This document shows positions 16,952-25,100 of a stretch of 30,799 nt of DNA, one piece after another; the first letter of the stretch is position 1, and every line of letters starts with the position of its first letter. Source of the stretch: SIAJ01 sp036266155 (GTDB lineage: Bacteria; Planctomycetota; Planctomycetia; Gemmatales; Gemmataceae); NCBI GenBank assembly GCA_036266155.1, contig DATANR010000456.1, positions 1 to 30,799 on the forward strand, written 5' to 3'. The notes beneath the pieces were generated by a model. It was not told the origin of the DNA. It saw only the letters and a program-made list of their open reading frames with translations, and did not search any database. A program made the position numbers and the translations under genes.

Positions 16952-17806
16952 TCACTGGGACACTACGCACATGACTGGAATCGGAGTAAACAGCGCGAAA
17001 TCAGCCAAAGCTCGCACAGCGTCGCCGCTCAAGCGGCGCGCGTTTCGGTGCAGCGCCGTCAGTCCCGCAAAAGCGACGGCGACGGAAATGTAGAACGGCG
17101 TTTCGCGGAGCACGATGGCGGTCAAGGCGGCCGTCAACGTGAATACGACACCGAGCCCGAGCGAGTCGCGGTTGATGGTTCGCCACCAGCGAGATGCGCC
17201 GCCGGGGTCGTTCGCCCGATCGCTGTCGGCGTCGCGGGCCGCGATGACCAAACAATTGAAGGCCACGACGAGAGCGATCGACGCCAGAAACGGCCATGTC
17301 CGCGGCATCCCGCCCAGACAAGCCCACGCGCCGAAGGCGAAGAACAACCCGACGCCAAATTCCTTCCCTGGGAGCTTCCTCCGAAGAATGATCGGTGTCA
17401 CGAACGCCAGGCAATGGACGAGTACGCCGAGCGCGACAACCAGCGCACGCAAAACTACTTCTTCTGGCAAGCCAGCCCAAAGGATCCCAATCAACCCGGC
17501 CACGCAGAGACAGAGACCGGCCAAGAATAGGGTTCGAAAGGTGCGCCCGAACCGCAGGCGGCCCGTTGCTTGCGTCCAGTCCTGGCAACGAGCGACATCG
17601 ACGAGCCGATCGGACAGGTAGATGAACCAAACGACCAGAAACAGGGCGGCGGCAGTTCGGAACGGTAGAGCGATGTCGCACGCCCGACTCGTGGCCCAGG
17701 TCCAGGTCGTCACGACACACGGGGCGTCCAGTCCCAACCAACTGGGCAAGAACCACCACCGGAACGAGCCTGTCTGATCAACGCCATTCCCCTGATCGAG
17801 CATCAC
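16952..17806 (-). CDS. UbiA-like polytopic membrane protein
   Basis: The 284-aa product has about eight hydrophobic segments from residue 45 on. Two Asp-rich patches sit where UbiA prenyltransferases have theirs: SDRLVDVARCQD after the second segment and ARDADSDRAND after the fifth. Canonical UbiA has NDxxDxxxD in the first site; the spacing here is relaxed, so substrate and even activity are uncertain. The UbiA superfamily joins prenyl diphosphates to aromatic or other acceptors in the membrane. The first codon is GTG at 17806, directly abutting the stop of the kinase gene; an ATG 3 bp further (17803) is equally possible. Contact with a lipid kinase gene suggests a membrane-lipid role (inference). 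Confidence 0.6.
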   Translation of the reverse strand: MMLDQGNGVDQTGSFRWWFLPSWLGLDAPCVVTTWTWATSRACDIALPFRTAAALFLVVWFIYLSDRLVDVARCQDWTQATGRLRFGRTFRTLFLAGLCLCVAGLIGILWAGLPEEVVLRALVVALGVLVHCLAFVTPIILRRKLPGKEFGVGLFFAFGAWACLGGMPRTWPFLASIALVVAFNCLVIAARDADSDRANDPGGASRWWRTINRDSLGLGVVFTLTAALTAIVLRETPFYISVAVAFAGLTALHRNARRLSGDAVRALADFALFTPIPVMCVVSQ

Positions 17807-18175
17807 TCATCGTCCCGTTGCTGCCCATATCTTGGGTAGAAAGATCACGCCGCCTACCACGGCCGCCGCGAGCGCCAGCACCAACACCGCCGCGGAACCA
17901 CAATCCTTGGATTGCTTGATCAGTGGATCCGTCTCCCGTGAGACGCGATCAGCGAGTCGCTCGATGGCCGTGTTCATGCACTCGGCCGAAATCACCAGGC
18001 CGATGCAGAGCAGCACGACGATCCATTCCCAGGCCGCGAGGGCAAACGCGAACCCCGCGGTGATGACCGCCAAAGCCGCCGCGCAATGGACCCGCATGTT
18101 CTGCTCGGACCTGATGACATGGGCCAGGCCGAGAAAACCGATCGCGAAGCTACGAAGGACTTTTGAGAGGTTCAT
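17807..18175 (-). CDS. dgkA: Diacylglycerol kinase / undecaprenol kinase family protein
   Basis: The 122-aa product has the size and three-TM layout of the small integral membrane kinases. It has an N-terminal amphipathic part with RSFAIGFLGL and RSEQNMRVH, then the family motif ISAECMNTAIERLADRV, then KDCGSAAVLVLAL before the last TM. These contain the Glu and Asn that bind Mg-ATP and the conserved KDxGSAAV segment. The family phosphorylates diacylglycerol (Gram-negative DgkA) or undecaprenol (UDPK); which applies cannot be told. The start ATG lies inside the 3' end of the preceding 116-codon gene (26-bp overlap), and the stop touches the start of the UbiA-like gene, so the three are probably translationally coupled. 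Confidence 0.9.
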   Translation of the reverse strand: MNLSKVLRSFAIGFLGLAHVIRSEQNMRVHCAAALAVITAGFAFALAAWEWIVVLLCIGLVISAECMNTAIERLADRVSRETDPLIKQSKDCGSAAVLVLALAAAVVGGVIFLPKIWAATGR

Positions 18176-18500
18176 GGCAGCAAGATTTTAGAAGCCCGTT
18201 CCGCCGTAGCGCCGCGGTGCCATCACGGGAATGTCGTCGAACCCATACTCCATCACATATCATCCATAATCGCTCAGGATCGACAACTTGGTACAAGTCG
18301 TTGACGACTTGCCATTTGACCAGTCGATAGACGTTTTCACCCGTCGGCAACTGAATGAATAGGCCGTCCTCGGAATCGATGTGCCAACGCAAATTAAGTT
18401 CTTGTGTTTCCGTGACGATTTTGGCCATTCCGTCTGGAAAGAAGGCGAAACTCAGGTGGGATGATCCGGCATCGACTCGGGTCAGAGTATGCAACTTCAA
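18150..18500 (-). CDS. Hypothetical protein, 116 aa
   Basis: I do not recognise this protein. It begins with a TTG codon at 18500; no ATG is available in frame upstream, so the start is tentative. The product is soluble-looking with no signal peptide or TM. It has alternating beta-like segments and several Trp (LRWHIDSEDGLF, YRLVKWQVVNDLYQVV, LWMICDGVWVRRH). The C-terminal 20 residues are basic and Ser/Cys-rich and lie over the start of the kinase gene. Codon use looks coding and the frame is open for 350 bp, but the GC-rich background makes chance frames common. Confidence 0.5.
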   Translation of the reverse strand: MKLHTLTRVDAGSSHLSFAFFPDGMAKIVTETQELNLRWHIDSEDGLFIQLPTGENVYRLVKWQVVNDLYQVVDPERLWMICDGVWVRRHSRDGTAALRRNGLLKSCCHEPLKSPS

Positions 18501-18611
18501 TTCGGCCGACGTCCACTGGCTCGGTCGCTTGGGCCACTTTGGGTTTTGAATTGCGAGCCCTTGCAGGTTTGGTCCAAATCGGCCGTCGCGAAGGTCCCGC
18601 TTGAGCCATGC

Positions 18612-19010
18612 TTACTGTTGTTTTTCCTCGTCGCGCTCATTTTCGTGTTCTGCAAACCTGTTTACCGTGGGCACCAAAGTAAAGCCGACGCCGACAAGCG
18701 TTGCGAGGACATACCAGCCATTGGCACTGGAATCCTTCTTGGGTTCACCCTGGTTGTTCGTCACGATCTCCGTCGTGAAGGCTCGCTTCGGAGTTGTCGG
18801 CGTCGTGACGGTAACTAGAGCGTCCGCGGGTGGTCGGCCTGCTGCCACGGCCTCGCGCAGTTGCGGCAAGAATGCGCGAATCGTCTCCGCTTGTTCGACG
18901 TCGCCTGCTTTTTGCTGGGCATTCGCATAGTCGAGCCACGGGCCATCCTGATTGGGATTGCCGGCGATTAACGCAAGATGGAACGCGAGCGAAACGTCGT
19001 TGGTGGGCAT
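18612..19010 (-). CDS. Hypothetical protein with C-terminal membrane anchor, 132 aa
   Basis: The ATG at 19010 is preceded by GGTGA. The first 60 residues are helical and resemble a single TPR-like hairpin pair (AFHLALIAGNPNQDGPWLDYANAQQKAGDVEQAETIRAF shown in parts as LALIAGN and DYANAQQKAGDVEQAE). A Thr/Pro-rich linker follows (about 68-95), then one TM segment (GWYVLATLVGVGFTLVP, about 98-114) and a short charged cytoplasmic or periplasmic tail (NERDEEKQQ). It is thus a likely tail-anchored protein of unknown role. It lies between the giant surface-protein gene and the hypothetical-kinase-UbiA-like group; the gap to the latter is 111 bp. Confidence 0.65.
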   Translation of the reverse strand: MPTNDVSLAFHLALIAGNPNQDGPWLDYANAQQKAGDVEQAETIRAFLPQLREAVAAGRPPADALVTVTTPTTPKRAFTTEIVTNNQGEPKKDSSANGWYVLATLVGVGFTLVPTVNRFAEHENERDEEKQQ

Positions 19011-19112
19011 GACGTCACCGAAGTTGGATGTTGATTCATATCAGCGCAGACAGGGTACCGTCAACGAAGAACTGTCTTGGCTCGGGGTCGCGGCTCTTGA
19101 ATTGGGTCGCCG

Positions 19113-19161
19113 AAAGAAATGAGAAAGCCACTTGAACAGGCAAGATGCCTGATCAAGTGGC
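19113..19161 (-). terminator. Intrinsic terminator of the giant surface-protein gene
   Basis: On the - strand, 18 bp after the stop codon, a 9-bp outer stem (19153-19161 with 19127-19135) and a 5-bp inner stem (GCCTG/CAGGC) form one hairpin. It is followed by a T-rich run (TTTCTCATTTCTTTC). It should end the giant-gene transcript before the 132-aa protein gene. Confidence 0.7.
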
Positions 19162-19179
19162 CCCTCTAGCTCGTCATGC

Positions 19180-22100
19180 TTATTTGTAACGCGACCGGTT
19201 GTACCTGGAGGACACGGTCCGCGTCGCCAGCGGTTTGCCGAGGGCCAGATCGTCCGTGATCGACGCACTGAACGCGGCCGTGTCGCTCGCTGGCGGGGTC
19301 GCCGGCAATGTGACCGCGAACTTGACTCGGCCATGGGCCCCGATCGCCAGGTTGCCGAGGCCGAGCTTGTATTGGCCGTTGCCAATGGCCGTCCAGCCGG
19401 CCGTGCTCAGGGCCGAGTTGAACGTGGCGCCTTCCGGCAACGTGACGACGATGGAGACATTGTCCGCCCGCTGGGTACCCCGGTTCGAGTAAGCGATCAC
19501 GTAGGCGTAATTCTGACCCGGCTTGAGCACGGCCGGCGGCGGCACGATGGCGAGCCGGATCTTGCGAATCCCGGTCACCTGAACCGTCGCACTGTCGACC
19601 GGGCCGGCATTCACGTTGCCCGCCTTGTCGGCCGCGAATCCGGCCGGCAGCCGAATGAAGAACGAGCCTTGCCCGCCGCGCACGTTGGACACGGTCACGG
19701 TGAAATGCGTCGGGTCAACTTGCGAAACCGCCACGTCGCCGGTCACCGTGGCCGGCGTTCCGACCACTTGCACCTGCCCAGCCGTCAGCGTGGCCGGCGT
19801 GATCAGGTTGATGTCGCTCACGCTAACCCCAAAGCTCACCGGGCCAGCCTTGGTCGTCGTGACCGACGGAGTGGCGATCGTCACCACGGGGATGATGTTG
19901 TCCGCTTCGAACGTGGCGCTCGGGCCGGCGGGACCGGCCTTGTTCCCGGCCGCGTCGGTGGCGGTGTCCTTCTTGATCGAGATCCCGATCAAGCCGTTGC
20001 CGCTGATGTTGCTGAGTTGCACCGTCCAGGTATCGAGGCTCGCCGTCGGGCTGACCGTCACATTCGCATTGGCGCCGTTGGTGGTGTTCAACACGACGTC
20101 ATTGTTGGTCAGCGTCACCGCCGTCAGGTTCACATCCGTGTACGTGATCGTGTAAGTGACTGGATTTGCCGAGTTAGCGAACGCTCGCGACGGCCCGGAG
20201 ATACCGATCGTCGGAGCGAGAGTATCGACGATGATGGCACTGCTGTCGGCCAGCGACTGGCCGGACGGAATCGTCAACGTGGCGTTGTTGGTGGCGGCGT
20301 CACGCAGAGTCGCGCCACCGGCGAGCGTCAGCGACGTCGAATTCAAGTCGGCGCTGTTCTCGCCGGCGGCCACTGTGTAGGTTCCGCTCACGCTCGTTTG
20401 GTTCGTAAACGGCGTAATCGTCACGGTCCCGCCGCTATCGAGATTGACGGTCAAGTTGCCCCCGGCCAGTGTGACCGGCTCGGAGAAGCTGACCTTCACG
20501 TTGATCGCCGAGCCGACGCCATAGACGCCGTTGGCGGTGGTGGAGGTCACGCTGGCGATCGTTGGGGCCTGGGTATCGATCACCCAGGTGTAGCTGGCCG
20601 CGGCGCCGACGTTGCCGGCGTTGTCGACGGCCCGCACCTGGAAGGTGTGGCTGCCGTCGGGGAGGGGGCTCAACGTCTGCGGGCTAGTCGCTGGCGCGAA
20701 GGGCGACCCGTCGATCTGCGTTTCCAGATGATTGACGCCGCTGCTGACACCGCCGGACGTTGGATCGCTGCCAGTGAATGTGAACGTCGGCGTCGCGACA
20801 TTCGACGGGTTCGCCGGCATGCCGGTGATCGTGGCGGATGGGTTGGTCACGTCGACCATCCAGGTGAACGAGGATGGCGTACCGACGTTGCCGGCGTTAT
20901 CCACGGCCCGCACCTGGAAGGTGTGGTTGCCTTCGGCCAAGCCGTTAAAGGTCTGCGGGCTCGTCGCCGTGGTAAATGCACCGCCGTCGAGCTTGGTTTC
21001 CAGGCGGTTCACGCCGCTGTTGACGCCGCCCGAGGTCGGATCGTTGCCGGTAAAGGTAAACGTCGCGCTGGTGCTATTCGTCGGATTCGCCGGCGTGCCG
21101 GTGATTGTGGTCGTCGGACCAGTGGTATCGATGACCCAGGTGAAACTGGCCGGGGCGCTCGTGTTGCCGGCGTTATCGACGGCCCGCACCTGGAACGTAT
21201 GGCTGCCTTCGGCCAAGCCGTTAAAGGTCTGCGGGCTCGTCGCCGTTGCAAATGCGCCACCGTCTAAGCTGGTTTCCACGTGATTAACGCCGCTGCTCAC
21301 TCCGCCCGAGAACGGATCGGTGCTGGTGAAGGCGAACGTCGCGCTGGTGCTGTTGGTCGGGTTCGCCGGCATGCCGGTGATCGCGGCCGTCGGGTTCGTA
21401 ACGTCGACCACCCAATTAAACGTGGCTGCGTTGCCGACGTTGCCGGCGTTGTCGACAGCCCGGACCTGGAAGGTGTGGTTGCCCTCGGTCAGGCCGTTAA
21501 AGATCTGCGGGCTCGTCGCCGTGGTGAACGCGCCGCCGTCGAGCTTGGTCTCCAGGTGATTCACGCCGCTATTGACGCCGCCCGACGTGGGATCGCTGCC
21601 AGTGAACGTGAAGGTTGCACTGGTGCTGTTGGTCGGGTTCGCCGGCGTGCCGGTGATTGAAGCCGTCGGACCGGTGGTATCGACGGTCCAGGTGTACGAA
21701 GATGGCGAACCAACGTTGCCAGCGTTGTCCACCGCCCGCACCTGGAACGTGTGGCTGCCCTCGGCCAGACCGTTAAAGGTCTGTGGGCTGGCCACTGTGG
21801 CGAAGCCACCGCCATCGATCTGAGTCTCCAAGTGATTCACGCCGCTGCTCACGCCGCCGGACGTGGGATCGCTGCCAGTGAAGGTGAACGTTGCACTGGT
21901 GCTGTTGGTCGGATTGGCCGGCGTGCCGGTGATCGTGGTCGTCGGGCCAGTGGTATCGACGGTCCAGCCGAAGCTGGTTGCAGACCCGGTGTTGCCGGCG
22001 TTGTCCACCGCCCGCACCTGGAATGTGTGCAAGCCTTCGGCGAGACTGCTGAAAGTCTGCGGACTGGTCGCGGTCGCGAACGCGCCGCCGTCAATGCTGG

Positions 22101-25100
22101 TTTCCAGATGATTGACGCCGGTGGACACGCCGCCTGAGACCGGATCAATCCCGCTAAAGGTGAACGTCGCGCTCGTGCTGTTGGTCGGGTTCGCCGGCGT
22201 ACCAATGATCGAAGTCGTCGGACCGGTGGTGTCGACAACCCAGGTGAAGCTGGTCGGAGCGCCGGTGTTGCCGGCGTTATCCACGGCCCGGACCGAGAAC
22301 GTATGGCTGCCCTCGGACAGACCCGATAAGGCCTGCGGGCTGGCCACGGTCGCGAACGAGCCGCCATCGAGTTTGGTTTCCAGATGATTCACGCCGCTGC
22401 TGACGCCGCCCGAGGTCGGGTCGCTGCCGGTGAAGGTGAACGTCGCGCTCGTGCTATTCGTCGGGTCGGCGGGAGTGCCGGTGATTGCAGCGGTCGGGGC
22501 GGTGGTGTCGACAACCCAGGTGAAGCTGCTCGGAGCGCCGATGTTGCCGGCGTTATCGACGGCCCGAACCTGGAAGGTGTGGCTGCCTTCGGACAGGCCA
22601 GAGAAGGTCTGCGGGCTGGCCGCGGTCGCGAACGAACCGCCGTCGACCTTCGTCTCCAGATGATTGACGCCGCTGCTGGCGCCGCCGACGGTCGGGTCGC
22701 TGCCCGTAAACGTAAACGTCGCGCTCGTGCTGTTCGTCGGGTTCGCCGGCGTGCCGGTAATCGACGCCGTCGGGCCGGCGGTGTCGATCAAGATGTTCTT
22801 GTTAGCGCCCAGCGAGCCGGCTGTGTTCGGAGTGGCGAGCGTGAGCACGGCATTGTTGCCGGCCGTGTCGGTGATGAGGCCGCCGCCGGTCGTCAGGGCC
22901 GATGTGCTCGTGTAATCCAGGTCGGGGCTGTTTTCACCGGCCAACACGTTGTAGGTGAACGTCAGCGTGCTCCCGCCGGTGCCCGACGAATAGTTCGCCG
23001 CGCCGCCGGAGTTCAGGGCGAGCGTCGGCGTGCCGCCGCCCGTGTTGACCGTCACCGACTCAGTGAGCGCGATCGTCGTCAGAATCGCCGCGCCAGCCTT
23101 GTAGCTGCCATTGGCATTGGTAGCGGTCACATTGGTCACGGTCGGCGCTGTAGTGTCCAGCACATACGCCTGCGAAAACACGGGCCCGCTGCTGCTGCCA
23201 TTCGACACGCGGACTTTCAATGTGTTGCTCGCCACGAGCGTCACGTTGATAGTCCAGGTATTGGAACCAACGGAACTGGTGGCCGTCGTCCAGGTCGTGC
23301 CGTTATCGAGCGACACTTCCACGAACTCGCCAGACGCCAGGTTGGCCGTGGTTGTGCCCGAAATGGTTTGGGCAGCCGTCTTGGTGATGAAGTCGGTGCT
23401 GGAAATGCCAGTGTCGGCCGAGAAACTCGCCGTGGCGATCGCGTTCGCGAATATGTTGGTCAGCGTGAAATTCGTCGACGGATTGCTCCCGCCGGCGGCC
23501 GCCGCAGAGACGGTGTAGTTGGCGCCAGCGAAGTTGTTGGCGGCGAAAGTGCCGGTACTGGCCAAGCCAGAGGCATTCGACGTGACGGTGATTGTGTTGG
23601 TCGTCGTCGAGAACACCGACGACGCACCGGCAGCCGGCGCCGTGTAGGTCACGCTTACGCCTTGCACGGCGTTGTTGTTCGCGTTCTTAACGAGCGTTAT
23701 GAGCGGGCTAGTGAAGTTGGTGCCGGTGCCCGTGCTCTGGTTGTTGCCGCTGGAAATGGCGATGCTCGCCGGGGCGTCGTCATCGTTGATCGTGCCGGTG
23801 CCGGTGCCGGTGCCAATGGTGGCGCCGGCGCCGCTCGGGCCACTCAAGGCGACGGTAAACTGGCGGTTCGCCTGGAAGATCGTGTTGCCAATGATTGGCA
23901 CGACGACCGGCTGCGAACTCTGACCGGGGGCGAAGGTCACAACGCCGCTCGTCGACGTATAATCAGTGCCCGCGATGGCGGTGCCGTTCGCGGTGGCGAA
24001 GTTCACCGTCACCGTGGACGAACTCGTGGTCGTCAGGGTGACCGTGAACGTCATGTTCGCGGTGCCGCTGTCGCCTTCGGTCAGGCTTCCATTGCCAATA
24101 TTGATGACCGGTGGCGCGGTGTTCGTCAGCGAGAAGTTCGTGGACGGGTTCGAACCGCCGGTCGCGGCGGCCGAGACAGTGTAATTGGCGCCCGCCGTGG
24201 CGTTGGCGGCGAAGGTGCCCGTGCTGGCCAACCCCGAGGCGTTCGACGTGACAGTGATCGTGTTCGTCGTCGTCGAGAACACCGACGACGCACCGGCGCC
24301 CGGGGCGGCGTACACGACGCTGACACCCTGCACGGGATTTCCGGCCGCGTTCTTCACCAGCGCCACGAGCGGGCTGGCGAAGTTGGTGCTCACGCCCGCG
24401 CTCTGATTGTTGCCGCTCGAAACAGCGATGCTCGCCGGGGCGTCGTCATCGTTGATCGTGCCGGTCCCAGTGCCCGTGCCGATGGTGCCGTTGGCCGGGC
24501 TGCTGAGGTTGACGGTGAACTGCCGGTTGGCTTGGAAGATCGTGTTGCCGATCACCTGCACGGTGACGTTTTGCGAGGTGTTCAACGCAGGGAAGGTAAC
24601 TGTGCCGCTCGCCGCGTTATAGTCCGTGCCTGCGATGGCAGTGCCGTTGGCGGTGTTGAAATTCGCCGTCGTCGTCAAGGCACTCTGGCCCGACAGTGTG
24701 ACGGTGAACGTCATGTTCGTCGTACCGCTGTCGCCTTCCGTCAGGCTGGCGTTGCCGATGCTGATGCTCGGCGGCGTTTCGTCATCGACGATCGTCATGG
24801 CGTGCGCCGACGTGCCGCCGATGGTGTAGTTCGCCGAGGCCGCGAAGCCCAAATTGATCGTCTCGTTCCCCTCGTACACGGAATCGTTGACAATCGCGAC
24901 GTTCGCGCTCTGCGACGAACTGCCGGCCGCGATGGTGACCGTCTGCGGGAAGGTCGTAGTAAAGTCGGTGCCGGGAGTGGCGGTGCCGCCAGTTCTGGTG
25001 ACCGACACTGCCGTCGAGAGGTTGGCGTTCACATAGCCCGGAGCCACGCGGTTCACGGTATACGAGGCATTCCCGACCGATTCGCTCGGCGATGAGGAGG

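Noticed and set aside
18394..18609. Alternative - strand frame of 71 codons upstream of the 116-aa hypothetical protein
   Set aside because: Basic, Pro/Arg-rich product with no fold hints. A frameshift joining it to the 116-aa frame was considered but nothing in the sequence supports it.
20575..22782. Regularly spaced repeats as a CRISPR array
   Set aside because: Units are 276 bp, continuous and coding, with no short repeat/spacer alternation.
22384..25095. 903-codon open frame on the + strand opposite the giant gene
   Set aside because: Composition (Arg, Gly, Ala, Val) mirrors the repeats of the real gene; no start signal or domain. The same holds for the 644-codon frame at 19333-21267.
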